64,000 bases of DNA. Source: Hymenobacter montanus. Lineage in GTDB: Bacteria > Bacteroidota > Bacteroidia > Cytophagales > Hymenobacteraceae. The stretch is taken from the NCBI RefSeq assembly GCF_014699115.1, contig NZ_JACXAD010000027.1, forward strand, positions 1 to 64,000. The letters run 5' to 3'. Shown piece after piece: positions 51,651 through 60,211 of the stretch. The notes below the pieces were generated by a model. That model had not been told where the DNA came from and ran no database searches. It saw only the letters and a list, made by a program, of their open reading frames with translations. The first letter of the stretch is position 1; every line of letters begins with the position of its first letter. The position numbers and the translations under genes are program-made.

Positions 51651-52910
51651 ATGGAGCTTTTCAACGTTTATCCGCTCGTCGATATCACGCCGGTCCGGGC
51701 CCGGGGCGCCAAGCTGTGGGACGAACAGGGCCGGGAGTACCTGGATTTTTACGGCGGGCACGCGGTGATTTCCATCGGCCACAGCCACCCACACTACGTC
51801 CGGCGCCTTACCGAGCAGCTGCAAAATATCGGCTTCTACTCCAACTCGGTGCAAATTCCGATTCAGCAGGAGCTGGCGCACAAGCTGGGCCGGGTCGCGG
51901 GCTACGAGGATTACACGCTGTTTCTGTGCAACTCGGGCGCCGAAGCGAACGAGAATGCGTTGAAGCTGGCGTCCTTTCACACTGGCAAAACCCGAGTGGT
52001 GGCGTTCAAAGGCGCTTTTCACGGCCGCACGTCCGGTGCGGTGGCGGCCACCGACAACCCCAAAATCGTGGCCCCCTTCAACGCCGGCCACGCCATCTCC
52101 TTCGTCGACTACGACTTGCAGGCCGTAGCTGAAATTCTGCGGGGTGGCGACGTGTGTGCCGTTATCGTGGAGCCCATTCAAGGCGTGGGCGGCATCCTCA
52201 GGCCTTCCGATGATTTTCTGGTGGGCCTATCCCGGCTGTGCGGGGCGCATGAGGTTTTGCTGATTGCCGATGAGGTGCAAAGCGGCTACGGTCGCAGCGG
52301 CAAGTTTTTCGCGCATCAGCACGCGGCTATTCGGCCCGACATCATTTCGGTAGCCAAAGGCATGGGCAACGGCTTTCCCATTGGCGGCATTCTGATTGCG
52401 CCGGCTTTGCAGGCTTCTTATGGCCTACTGGGCACCACGTTTGGCGGCAACCACTTGGCCTGCGCAGCGGCCCTGGCCGTACTGGAAGTTATTGAGAACG
52501 AAGACTTGCTAGCCCACGCCACCGAGCTAGGCCACTACCTGCGCACCGAACTGGAAGCTCAGGCCGGGGCCGAAGAAATCCGCGGCCGGGGGCTGATGGT
52601 CGGCATCAAGTATGGCTTCCCCATCAAAGACCTGCGCGACCGGCTGCTGAGCGAGCACCACATTTTCGTGGGCAATGCCTCCGACCCTACCGTGCTCCGG
52701 CTGCTGCCGCCGCTGAACATCACCCGGGCGGAAGTTGACCGGTTTTTGCAGGCCCTGTATGCGCTGAGGGTTGCCTCACCCCCTAGCCCCCTCTCCGGGG
52801 GAGAGGGGGAACTAGTTCTAAAACACCTCCTAGACCCCTGTTCGCTTGAGGCGCGAAGCCTTCAAAGAGGGCGCAGCACTGGCCTCCCAAGCGACGGCTG
52901 CTGCGGTTAG
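51651..52910 (+). CDS. argD: acylornithine aminotransferase with extended tail
   Basis: A class III PLP-dependent transaminase. The glyoxylate-type motifs and the lysine region ADEVQSGYGRSGKFF and SVAKGMGNGFPIGG (Schiff-base Lys in AKGM) are intact. The enzyme core should end at about residue 373; residues 374-419 come from an interspersed GC hairpin repeat that removed or displaced the stop codon, giving a Pro/Ser/Gly-rich tail (VASPPSPLSGGEG...). The extension is probably harmless but may alter stability. Confidence 0.93.
   Translation: MELFNVYPLVDITPVRARGAKLWDEQGREYLDFYGGHAVISIGHSHPHYVRRLTEQLQNIGFYSNSVQIPIQQELAHKLGRVAGYEDYTLFLCNSGAEANENALKLASFHTGKTRVVAFKGAFHGRTSGAVAATDNPKIVAPFNAGHAISFVDYDLQAVAEILRGGDVCAVIVEPIQGVGGILRPSDDFLVGLSRLCGAHEVLLIADEVQSGYGRSGKFFAHQHAAIRPDIISVAKGMGNGFPIGGILIAPALQASYGLLGTTFGGNHLACAAALAVLEVIENEDLLAHATELGHYLRTELEAQAGAEEIRGRGLMVGIKYGFPIKDLRDRLLSEHHIFVGNASDPTVLRLLPPLNITRAEVDRFLQALYALRVASPPSPLSGGEGELVLKHLLDPCSLEARSLQRGRSTGLPSDGCCG
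52774..52815. repeat. interspersed GC-rich hairpin repeat
   Basis: CCTCACCCC followed by a 10-bp stem CCCCCTCTCC/GGAGAGGGGG (52787-52796/52800-52809) around GGG. Such units occur many times in related genomes. Here it lies inside the 3' end of argD. Confidence 0.7.
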
Positions 52911-53182
52911 GCTGCCTACGCTTCACCAACTCATACCCAGAGTGCTGGAAATGAGTTTCTGGAGTGGCTGGTTCCGCAAATGTTTGGGGCCGTAGCGACC
53001 CCAAACTGGGTAATAAGCAGTCGTAACCGAAGGTCAGCGGCAGCTAAGGTGCCTTCTCTCCTATTTTCTGATAGTGGCCATAACTCATTGTAGCGCGACC
53101 TTTGCAGCTCGGGTCGCTGAACAGTAGTCGTTGCACTTGTTTGTAACGGCGCCGGGGCGAACTACAGAGCTTGCGTTATGCC

Positions 53183-54127
53183 ATGAAAAACTTCACCTCC
53201 TTCGCCGATGTCGGCGACTACAAAGCCTTGCTCCAGCAAGCGCTGGCAATCAAAGCCAATCCTTACGGCTACCAGCACATTGGTAAGAATAAAACCGTCG
53301 GACTGATTTTCTTTAACCCCAGCCTGCGCACCCGTCTGAGCTCCATCAAAGCGGCCTACAACCTGGGCGCGCAAGCCTGGGTGCTCAACGCCGGTGCCGA
53401 CGCCTGGACCCTGGAAATGGCCGATGGCGCGGTGATGAACGGCGGCACCCAGGAGCACATCAAGGAGGCCATTGCCGTGATGAGCCAGTACTGCGACGTG
53501 TTGGGCGTGCGCACGTTTCCGACGCTCCAGAACAAAGCCGAGGACTACGAGGAAGTCGTTTTCAACAAGATTTTGCAGTACGCCACCGTGCCCGTCATCA
53601 GCCTGGAAAGCGCTACCCTGCACCCTTTGCAGTCGTTCGCCGACCTAATTACCGTGGCCGAAGCCAGGAAAAAGGAGCGGGTGAAAGTGGTGCTCACCTG
53701 GGCCCCGCACGTGCGCGCCCTGCCCCAGTGCGTGCCCAACTCCTTCGCCGACTGGTTCTCGGAAGTCGACTGGGTCGACTTCGTCATCACCCACCCAGCC
53801 GGCTACGAGCTGGACGAGAAGTTCACCAAGGGCGCCCGCGTTGAGTACGACCAGCACCAGGCCCTCGAAGGCGCCGACTTCGTGCAAGCCAAAAACTGGA
53901 GCAGCTACCGCCACTACGGCCAGGTGCTGCAAAACGACCCTTCGTGGATGCTCACGCCCGCGCACCTGGCGGGCACCAACGATGCCCAATTTCTGCATTG
54001 CCTGCCCGTGCGCCGTAACGTGGAAGTCTCCGATGCCGTGCTCGACTCGCCCAACTCGCTGGTTATTCAGGAAGCGGCCAACCGCGTGTTCTCTATGCAA
54101 ACCGTGCTGCACGAGCTGCTGAAGTAG
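53183..54127 (+). CDS. argF': acylornithine carbamoyltransferase
   Basis: A 314-aa transcarbamylase of the argF' type found in Bacteroidota and Xanthomonas, which acts on N-acetyl- or N-succinyl-ornithine. The carbamoyl-phosphate loop reads NPSLRTRLSS, not the STRTR of ordinary OTCases; HLAGTNDAQFLHCLPVRRN and FADLITVAEARK follow. The segment WTLEMADGAVMNGGTQEHIK corresponds to the loop that sets acetyl versus succinyl use; the residue there reads Q here, neither the Pro nor the Glu described in the two model enzymes. The start at 53183 (MKNFTSF) is the standard one. Confidence 0.93.
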   Translation: MKNFTSFADVGDYKALLQQALAIKANPYGYQHIGKNKTVGLIFFNPSLRTRLSSIKAAYNLGAQAWVLNAGADAWTLEMADGAVMNGGTQEHIKEAIAVMSQYCDVLGVRTFPTLQNKAEDYEEVVFNKILQYATVPVISLESATLHPLQSFADLITVAEARKKERVKVVLTWAPHVRALPQCVPNSFADWFSEVDWVDFVITHPAGYELDEKFTKGARVEYDQHQALEGADFVQAKNWSSYRHYGQVLQNDPSWMLTPAHLAGTNDAQFLHCLPVRRNVEVSDAVLDSPNSLVIQEAANRVFSMQTVLHELLK

Positions 54128-54304
54128 CTAGCCGGTGATCCACGCATTATCTTTATCGCAGTCGATACCGGGAATCAAACGGTGACCACTCTTAGATGAG
54201 AGGAAACACCCTGCATTGGCAGACGTTTAACGCCTCAGAACTGAGCAGCGGCGATGAGCACTTGGTTAGGGGACTACAATGGTTGGTTATGACCCGCTAG
54301 CACA

Positions 54305-54333
54305 AAATAGCCCCAGTGATACTGAGGCTATTT
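54305..54333 (-). terminator. terminator of the TerB-TM2-DUF4041 operon
   Basis: AAATAGCC(CC)AGT with complement around GAT, about 40 bases beyond the DUF4041 stop. Confidence 0.65.
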
Positions 54334-54373
54334 CATTATACAAGCTTCTACAAATGCTGATTTTAATGATGGC

Positions 54374-55789
54374 TTAGGCTATTTCTGCAAGCAAGGCCAT
54401 AGTCTTACGGTACTCCTGCGCTTCAGCTTCATGAAGAAACTCAATCTCTCCGTGATTAGCTCGTACCGCCTCGGCAATTTCCGTAAGTGTGACCCGAAAG
54501 AATTCCTTGCGCTCATTGATACGGTTCAAGCGCCGTTGATGGAACAAGCGGTGCAGGGTGTTTTCCAGCTTAGGAGCATCATCGCAGTAGATAATGGCAT
54601 GCACATCAAATTGAAAAGGCACCGAAGCATCGCCAAGCTCTTTCACTCGGTCAAGGGGGTCAAGCCGGCGTGTCATACCAATTTTATACACGTCCTCCCC
54701 GAAAGAACCAATGTTAGAAATGACGTACACATGGCCTGAGCGAGTAAGCTGGGCCTGAGAAATAGCGCGTTGTTTAATCTGCTGAGCTTGGGTGAGCTGA
54801 AGTTCCAAGGCTTCGATTTGTGCCAGTAGCTTCTGCTGGGCTTCTCCAGTAGCTTTCTGCACATCCTGCTGTGCTTTGCGAAGGGCGTCTGCATAACGTT
54901 TTTCTTCCTTCTCAGCATCGGTGCGCGCTTTTTCCAACTCGCGCTGGGCAATTTCCTCCTCGCGCATCTGCTCCCGAATCTGCCGCTGGATTTCTTTCTC
55001 CTGCTGAATCTTTTCTTGCACCTCGTGAATAAGGTAAAGTTCTCGTAGGCGTAAGTCTAAGTAAGTCGCGGCAAGGCTGCTGTGCTGTGGCTTGCTGATT
55101 TTGTTGATGGCCTCATACGACTTCCGAATGCGCGTTTCCATCACCCCCACGTTGTTGAACTTCACCCGTGCAATTGCTGCATCGCATTCCCCATTGAAGG
55201 CGCGAAGAATGAGTTTTAGGTATTGAGCCGTCTGCTTGCGGCCCTCGGCTACACTACCGTTGACCTGCCACTCGATGCTGCAAGTAGCAGCGGTGCCGGC
55301 GATAATAAGGTTCTTCTGGGCCGTGCGCGTATACTCCAGCTTCTGCTGGTACTCCACCGAGGTAACGAAGTCGAACTTGGGTTTATAGAAGCCAAAGGAT
55401 TGCAGGTTGGCCTCTTCGTCAAGAGCGGCAAACTCTGTCTGTAAGTTTCCAATCTGTTTCTGCAAGGCCCGCTGTTCCTCTAGTTGCCTTTCGTGCTGGT
55501 CGGCAAGGTCCGAGATGGTCTGCGTCAGTCGCCCCCTGGTATCGGTCAAGTCTTGGATAATGCGGCTGCGCTCGGCGTTTGCCTCGCTGACAAGTCGCTT
55601 AGCCTCGGCATCGGCATCTACCACGGAACGAAAACGGTCTTCTAAGGCACTGATTTGCTGTCGGTTTTTTTCGCCCTCCTGCCGAGCGGCGTCGCACTCA
55701 GCTACGCTCTGTTGAGACTTCTTCCAGAACCAATAGCTGCTAGCTGCCAAGACTAGACACAGCAGGCTTAAAATTAATACAGGTATCAT
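54374..55789 (-). CDS. DUF4041 / T5orf172 GIY-YIG-type membrane protein
   Basis: A 471-aa protein with an N-terminal helix (LILSLLCLVLAASSYWFW), a long coiled coil (about 30-130 and 250-330, e.g. EEEIAQRELEKARTDAEKE), a DUF4041 segment (about 135-230, with SFGFYKPKFDF and EYQQKLEYTRTAQKNLI) and a C-terminal T5orf172/Mug113 domain (about 350-450; HVYVISNIGSFGEDVYKIGM), a GIY-YIG-like fold seen in phage and defence proteins. Function unknown. It is the last gene of a three-gene operon with TerB and TM2 genes, in AT-richer DNA. Confidence 0.85.
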   Translation of the reverse strand: MIPVLILSLLCLVLAASSYWFWKKSQQSVAECDAARQEGEKNRQQISALEDRFRSVVDADAEAKRLVSEANAERSRIIQDLTDTRGRLTQTISDLADQHERQLEEQRALQKQIGNLQTEFAALDEEANLQSFGFYKPKFDFVTSVEYQQKLEYTRTAQKNLIIAGTAATCSIEWQVNGSVAEGRKQTAQYLKLILRAFNGECDAAIARVKFNNVGVMETRIRKSYEAINKISKPQHSSLAATYLDLRLRELYLIHEVQEKIQQEKEIQRQIREQMREEEIAQRELEKARTDAEKEEKRYADALRKAQQDVQKATGEAQQKLLAQIEALELQLTQAQQIKQRAISQAQLTRSGHVYVISNIGSFGEDVYKIGMTRRLDPLDRVKELGDASVPFQFDVHAIIYCDDAPKLENTLHRLFHQRRLNRINERKEFFRVTLTEIAEAVRANHGEIEFLHEAEAQEYRKTMALLAEIA

Positions 55790-55796
55790 GGCAGGA

Positions 55797-56249
55797 CTAG
55801 GCTAGCAACTTGGCTTTGCGAACCAAGTACTCTTCTTCCGTGAGAGCGCCCTTTTCTTTCAGATTAAACAAGCGCTCCAGCTCGTCAGTCAGGTTCAAGC
55901 TAGCAGGTGCGGTGTGCGACGCAGCTGAACGGGTCATCGTGTGCACCACCGGCTCAGTCCCTTGTACTAGACCCGGTGTAAGAGCGGGCTGCCGAGGGGT
56001 GGCTTGCTGAGCAGCCAATTGCTGGCTGGCCATGCTGGCGAGGTGTTCGCGGTTATACTGCCGGTCGAAAGCAGCATCCGATATGAGGAGAAACTTAATA
56101 AAATGGTAGAAGGCAATGAAACACGGTATGAATGTCCAGCAAAAGAGGACGCAGGCAATGCCCGCACCGACGCGGCCTAGATAGAAGTACTGGCCGCCCA
56201 AGCCACCCAGAAAAAATGCCATAAGGGCTGCGGTAGTTTTGTTACGCAT
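55797..56249 (-). CDS. TM2-domain protein with SHOCT-like tail
   Basis: A 150-aa protein with a TM2 domain at the N-terminus (ALMAFFLGGLGGQYFYLGR, then GIACVLFCWTFIPCFIAFY), a disordered Gln/Ala-rich linker and a C-terminal SHOCT-type helix-turn-helix (LERLFNLKEKGALTEEEYL, residues about 125-145). TM2 proteins are membrane proteins of unclear function; SHOCT segments mediate oligomerisation. The ATG at 56249 is 4 bases after the TerB stop; the gene lies 7 bases before DUF4041. Confidence 0.8.
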   Translation of the reverse strand: MRNKTTAALMAFFLGGLGGQYFYLGRVGAGIACVLFCWTFIPCFIAFYHFIKFLLISDAAFDRQYNREHLASMASQQLAAQQATPRQPALTPGLVQGTEPVVHTMTRSAASHTAPASLNLTDELERLFNLKEKGALTEEEYLVRKAKLLA

Positions 56250-56253
56250 AAGA

Positions 56254-56697
56254 CTATCCTCTGTTTTTAATAAGAATGACCTCAAGAATATTTTGGCTTT
56301 CCTGTTCACTAAGAGCAAGTGCTTGCGCTATCTGCTCTAAAATGGCCTGCTCAGCAGCTCCTACAACCCCATCAGAGGCCGCAAAATCAACGCAGTTGGC
56401 GAAGAGCGTCAGACGCAGGTCTGCGGGAACATGAGGCGCGGCCAGCGTGATGATTTCTTTACGGGCTCCAAGAGCGATGACCTTCGGCACAATGCGCCGG
56501 TACATCTCCACGACGTTTACGCCTCGGAATAAGGCCTTCTGCTGGGTCAGTACTACAAGCGCGTTGATTTCCTCGTCGGCAACGTTGCCATCAACTGACA
56601 TGCAGGCATAGAGCACGGCAAAGAAGGCTTCACGTGGGTCAGTAAAAGGGTTAGTTTGGACAGCATTGCTGCTAAATACTTTGTCAAAAAGTCCCAT
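56254..56697 (-). CDS. TerB-family protein
   Basis: A 147-aa all-helical TerB-like protein. The segment ACMSVDGNVADEEINALVV and the later CVDFAASDGVVGAAEQAIL are the family's two acidic metal-binding repeats (DGxVxxxE). TerB-type proteins occur in tellurite-resistance and phage-defence operons. It starts an operon with TM2/SHOCT and DUF4041 genes, spaced by 4 and 7 bases. It lacks TerC, TerD and other ter genes, so tellurite resistance is not implied. Confidence 0.85.
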   Translation of the reverse strand: MGLFDKVFSSNAVQTNPFTDPREAFFAVLYACMSVDGNVADEEINALVVLTQQKALFRGVNVVEMYRRIVPKVIALGARKEIITLAAPHVPADLRLTLFANCVDFAASDGVVGAAEQAILEQIAQALALSEQESQNILEVILIKNRG

Positions 56698-56747
56698 AAA
56701 TTGTGGTAGAAGTTAGAAGTGGATGAAACAATGAAGCCCAAAAAGCA

Positions 56748-56771
56748 ACGCCGATTTTGCAAAATCGGCGT
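56748..56771. repeat. 24-bp perfect palindrome
   Basis: ACGCCGATTTT-GC-AAAATCGGCGT, about 50 bases upstream of the TerB start. It could be an operator for the TerB operon or a hairpin terminator. Confidence 0.55.
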
Positions 56772-57134
56772 AACCTAAACAACTTCTATCAAGAGACCAA
56801 GCTTTCTAAAAAATAAATAAGCATTTCCATAAACAGATACTATCTAGCCTTGATCTTATTGGTTGAATGATTTACAAGAAAGCCCCTTAATAGTGGAGTT
56901 TTTCATCTGCATTTTCTCTTTTCCAAAGAGTAAAGTCTGAGAATCATGCTATGAATAGCTAGATACTTCTTTTTCCTGGACGATTTGTTCTTAGCGTGAA
57001 TTTCACGTTCTTACGCCCCATATAAGTGAGCGCCGGGCGGTGGCGGATGCGAGGCCTAAGGCAGCCCCGACAGCGATGGTGCCGAAGTCGCAGTTAGCTA
57101 AGAATGGCGCATGAGCAAAGTAAAACAACCCAGT

Positions 57135-57178
57135 GAAGAAGAAGCCCCGACTGTTCTACTGGCCGAGGCTTCTTCTTA
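57135..57178 (-). terminator. terminator for the gene at 57240
   Basis: Stem GAAGAAGAAGCC... paired with ...GGCTTCTTCTT, 60 bases past the stop codon. Confidence 0.6.
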
Positions 57179-57239
57179 AGAAATCCAGCGAGGGCAGCGG
57201 GGTGTTGCGTTACGTCAGTAGCGTACCCCTATTAGAAGC

Positions 57240-57665
57240 TTAGAAGCGAGGCAGTTGTTTGAGCCAGGCAACGGCGGCTTCTTCGGTGTCGAAGACGCGG
57301 TAGGTCAGGGCCGAAGCTTTGGCTTCGTGCATGACCTGGGCATTGGATAGACGGGCAAATACGTCGTGGGCCAAGAGGACCGCGCCGTAGAGGCCGTTGG
57401 GCCCTTGCCGGGAACTATCGAGCCAGTAGTCCACTATCCAAGCGCTCTCTTCGTCGGTGAAGGGCGCCATGAGGCGCTGGTCGCCGAGCAAGCGGTTCCA
57501 GCGGTTGCGCGCGAGTAAGTTACGGGTGTGGGCAAGCACAGCTTGCAGCTCGGAAAGTTTGCGCTTGCCGGGATTGTATCGGAAAATAACATAGCCGTCG
57601 GGGTGCTCGAGCACGCGGCCGACCGGGTTTTCAAAGTAAAGTTTAGGCGTAGCAGCAGGAATCAT
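57240..57665 (-). CDS. hypothetical STAS-like protein
   Basis: A 141-aa protein that may have a SpoIIAA/STAS-like fold: an initial beta segment (LYFENPVGRVLEHPDGYVIF), a helix LSELQAVLAHTRNLLA, a DQRLMAPFTDEESAWIV core and a final DTEEAAVAWLKQLP helix, a pattern often seen in short Hymenobacter proteins. Function unknown. No operon partners; terminator follows. Confidence 0.65.
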   Translation of the reverse strand: MIPAATPKLYFENPVGRVLEHPDGYVIFRYNPGKRKLSELQAVLAHTRNLLARNRWNRLLGDQRLMAPFTDEESAWIVDYWLDSSRQGPNGLYGAVLLAHDVFARLSNAQVMHEAKASALTYRVFDTEEAAVAWLKQLPRF

Positions 57666-57865
57666 CAGCAGGAGTACGAATGGGGCGCGGAATTGGCTAC
57701 GCTTAACTTGGAATAATAGTAAATCAGATCCTCATCGCCGGGCAAGATAGGGAGCAGACCTAACAAGCCCCGTGCTCAGGTGGAGCATAATCAGAGTTGG
57801 AGGAGCCAGCAGCAGATATTGAACAAGGAGAGCAAAGCCTTCGCTATTTTGAGGCTCAGGAAGCC

Positions 57866-58387
57866 TCAACATCCTTTATCGAGCCGATCCAGCACTTGTT
57901 CATCCAGTAGTATATGGGGAACTAAGTTGTAATGCTGGCTGCAAGTTCCTCTGGGAAAGCAGCCAACGGGGAAGTGGAAAAAGCCCTGCTCGAGATAGAA
58001 GTCGCCACCCCGCTCGTACAGGAGAATCAGAGGCTCATAGGGGTCTGGAAGAGCTGTTTTGGTTACCTGCGGACTGTTTTTCACTACAGCCCAATGAACG
58101 AACCACTCACACATTCGCCTAATGGTGCGGGACACAGGGAATGGTGCCAGATAGCGCTTGAGGGCTTCGACCTTGGCTTCATCAAGCCGTAGCGAGAAAT
58201 CAATCTGAGCTGCCACGTCAAAGAAGGGCCATTTATCGGCACAATCTAAAGCTGTTGCCCACAAAGAAGCACGTCTCAGGTACTCCTTAAGCAAAGCAAT
58301 GTGGGAGGCGGCCCGATAATCCTTTAGCTCCCAGTCGATTGCCTTGATTCGCGCTATTGCTTGGTCAACGCTGTCGTCTTGGGTCAT
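57866..58387 (-). CDS. hypothetical protein
   Basis: A 173-aa soluble protein I cannot assign. The segment LPDPYEPLILLYERGGDFYLE and FHFPVGCFPRGT is reminiscent of proteins seen near toxin and immunity genes, but the resemblance is weak. Cys residues cluster at the C-terminus. Upstream is a 116-aa unknown gene on the same strand, 33 bases away. Confidence 0.6.
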   Translation of the reverse strand: MTQDDSVDQAIARIKAIDWELKDYRAASHIALLKEYLRRASLWATALDCADKWPFFDVAAQIDFSLRLDEAKVEALKRYLAPFPVSRTIRRMCEWFVHWAVVKNSPQVTKTALPDPYEPLILLYERGGDFYLEQGFFHFPVGCFPRGTCSQHYNLVPHILLDEQVLDRLDKGC

Positions 58388-58420
58388 TTAACTTTTTTCT
58401 CATCTAATTTAAGCAGGACT

Positions 58421-58771
58421 CTAGGCCGCCTGTAGCTCGTCTTCGCGGTAGCAATCCCAAAAGCCATCGTCGAGGCGGTACACGTTCACCCGGTGCACGA
58501 GGCCCGTCTCGGGAAGACGCTCCTTTAACTGCCCACGCCAGATAACGGAACGGGCGGGCGCGTTGGGTTCGGGCTGCACGCGGTGGCCCAGGTCGTAGGC
58601 GAAGGTACTGGCGGGCTCCAGTACCCGCACCACGGGAATAGCCTCTTCATCTTGGCTAAAAATTTCTTCGTATTCTTGATGCCGGTCCTCAAGTGTGTGC
58701 TCAGCATCGGCGGGCTCATAATCCGCAAACGTAGCGTCGGCCACGTAATGGGCTTTTTTAGTCGTTGCCAT
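58421..58771 (-). CDS. hypothetical acidic protein
   Basis: A 116-aa protein with a very acidic N-terminal half (LEDRHQEYEEIFSQDEEA) and a C-terminal part ending RLDDGFWDCYREDELQA. No signal peptide. Function unknown; on the same strand as the 173-aa gene, 33 bases apart, so they are probably cotranscribed. Confidence 0.6.
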   Translation of the reverse strand: MATTKKAHYVADATFADYEPADAEHTLEDRHQEYEEIFSQDEEAIPVVRVLEPASTFAYDLGHRVQPEPNAPARSVIWRGQLKERLPETGLVHRVNVYRLDDGFWDCYREDELQAA

Positions 58772-59131
58772 GGCAGAAAGTAATCAAGTTTTTAGCTAAG
58801 CTACGTAGCAACTAACCAGATTGGCAACTGAAGCCCTACATCTCCTCCTACTCGTTCGGCCCCGAGGGCAGCTGGATTTAGGCGGTGTAGTCCTTCAACT
58901 GCAACACGTTCTAAAGGCCTGCAATCGGATAATTCGGTTGTCGTGCGGGTCGTGGTATAACTCAGCGAAAACGCCCCTGGCAGGTGGTGTACAATGCTCG
59001 TGGTTTGTGGCGGTCGACTTCCGCAGTTGCACCATCGGCACGCCCTACTTCGGCCGGGCCCGCTCCTGGGCTGCTAAAGACTACATCATCCTGAGTTGTG
59101 GTTGGGGACGCCGAGCGCGGCTCCCAACCCT

Positions 59132-59162
59132 AAAACCGCCTTTTACAGGAAAGCGGTTTTTG
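59132..59162 (+). terminator. hairpin terminator without an evident gene
   Basis: AAAACCGC and GCGGTTTT around 13 bases, followed by TGTTT on the plus strand. Its transcript is unknown. Confidence 0.45.
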
Positions 59163-59341
59163 TTTACGCAGATAAAGAGGCTTGGGCTTACCAGGCAGAG
59201 ACGGGCCAATACGGGCCGTATGAGGGCTTTCATCGGGGAGCAGGTTGGCCCGGAACCGAATGCGCTATCGTCAAAACTGGGTGCATTGCGGCCCTTACAA
59301 CGCCCCGCATGAGTGGGTCGTTGTAAGAGCCGCATAGTAGT

Positions 59342-59446
59342 TGTACCTGTAAACGTTGTAGACGCTATACATGCTGTAGGTGCTATACCTGCTGCACTTT
59401 ACTGTAGACCCTATACACGCTAATAGATGCTGTACACGCTGTAAAC
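59342..59446. repeat. degenerate 9-base tandem repeat array
   Basis: Units of the form TRTANNNGC (for example TGTAGACGC, TATACATGC, TGTAGGTGC, TATACCTGC, TGTAGACCC, TATACACGC, TGTACACGC) follow one another, mostly as pairs with an 18-base period (59357, 59375, 59403). Some units are interrupted. The pattern could be binding sites or slippage-derived DNA. Confidence 0.55.
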
Positions 59447-59574
59447 ATATCCCGAAAACGTGTACGCGCTTTGCAGTTTCTTAGGCATGTCTGCGAAATA
59501 TGTAACCGTGTGTACATGACGAACAGCTGATTGCTACCATAAAACGGCATTCGATAAAGCCACACCTTAATAAT

Positions 59575-59603
59575 GAAAAAGCCCCGCTCATGCCGGGGCT
59601 CTT
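59575..59603 (+). terminator. hairpin terminator
   Basis: AAAAAGCCCCG paired with CGGGGCTCTTT around CTCATGC. The transcript it ends is not recognised. Confidence 0.5.
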
Positions 59604-59678
59604 TCGGGTCTGCCCAGTCGAACCCTGAACCGGCGTACCCGTTGAAGATCGCAACTTCGCGCCTATACCTGACTACTT

Positions 59679-59921
59679 ATGAAGCATTTCCATGCCGCCC
59701 TGCTGCTCGCCCTGGGCAGCGCGCTTGGGGCCTGCAACAACGGGCCTTCCACGAACGACCAGCCCATTACCGGTGACCACCCCGTGCGGGCCGACACGAC
59801 GGCTGTCGCCGATACCATCGGGCAGGCTCCTGGGAGCCCCGCCCCCTTCGTCAACCCAACCAAGGTCGGGCAGGCGCTCGGTGAGCAGAGCCCGTCGCCG
59901 CCGGCCAGCCGCACCCACTGA
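59679..59921 (+). CDS. small lipoprotein
   Basis: An 80-aa protein with a lipoprotein signal (LLLALGSALGACNNG, lipobox LGAC) and a Pro/Thr/Ser-rich, disordered mature part. Typical of small cell-envelope lipoproteins. It is followed by a terminator. Confidence 0.6.
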   Translation: MKHFHAALLLALGSALGACNNGPSTNDQPITGDHPVRADTTAVADTIGQAPGSPAPFVNPTKVGQALGEQSPSPPASRTH

Positions 59922-59954
59922 CGGGCCCTGACGAGGCCCTGGCCCTCGTACAGG

Positions 59955-59985
59955 AAAAAGCCCCGCGGGTGGGCGGGGCTTTTTG
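59955..59985. terminator. bidirectional terminator
   Basis: AAAAAGCCCCGC paired with GCGGGGCTTTTT. It lies between convergent genes (59679 plus, 59987 minus) and can end both. Confidence 0.75.
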
Positions 59986-59986
59986 C

Positions 59987-60211
59987 TTACCACCAAAGCC
60001 AGGCCAGGCCGTGGTGGTGGTGAAGTGGAAATGGAAAGTCCGATTCGGGATCTTCCAGCACCCGCCGGAGCCCTTCAGCTTCCTGCAGGCGGTACTCGCT
60101 CCAATACTGGCGCCGAGAATACCAGGAGTCAGTAGGCGCGTACCAATACTGCTTGTGGCAGGGCCGTTTGTGGTTGGGTTTCCAGGCCCAGCGTTTCTTT
60201 GGTCGGGACAT
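59987..60211 (-). CDS. small aromatic-rich protein
   Basis: A 74-aa basic and aromatic-rich protein (KKRWAWKPNHKRPCHKQYW, then DSWYSRRQYWSEYRLQEAE) ending LHHHHGLAWLWW. Function unknown. The convergent terminator directly after its stop supports that it is a real gene. Confidence 0.45.
   Translation of the reverse strand: MSRPKKRWAWKPNHKRPCHKQYWYAPTDSWYSRRQYWSEYRLQEAEGLRRVLEDPESDFPFPLHHHHGLAWLWW

Larger units (their letters stand above)
56698..57239. other. 542-base AT-rich stretch with a palindrome
   Basis: No supported gene. It contains the palindrome at 56748-56771 and, at its right end, a terminator. The AT-richness continues that of the TerB operon, consistent with an acquired island whose right boundary is here. 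Confidence 0.4.
58772..59570. other. 799-base gene-poor stretch with repeats
   Basis: No convincing coding region. It holds a hairpin terminator (59132-59162) and an array of 9-base repeats (59342-59446). A further terminator lies at 59575. The presence of two terminators without recognised genes hints at an unrecognised small RNA. Confidence 0.4.

Noticed and set aside
54374..56697. Tellurite resistance operon
   Set aside because: Only TerB-like protein is present; TerC, TerD, TerE and TerZ are missing.
59096..59326. 76-aa plus-strand frame
   Set aside because: It contains a hairpin terminator inside and no recognisable motif; no promoter-like element nearby.
59342..59446. CRISPR array
   Set aside because: The repeats are only 9 bases, without spacers of uniform length and without cas genes.
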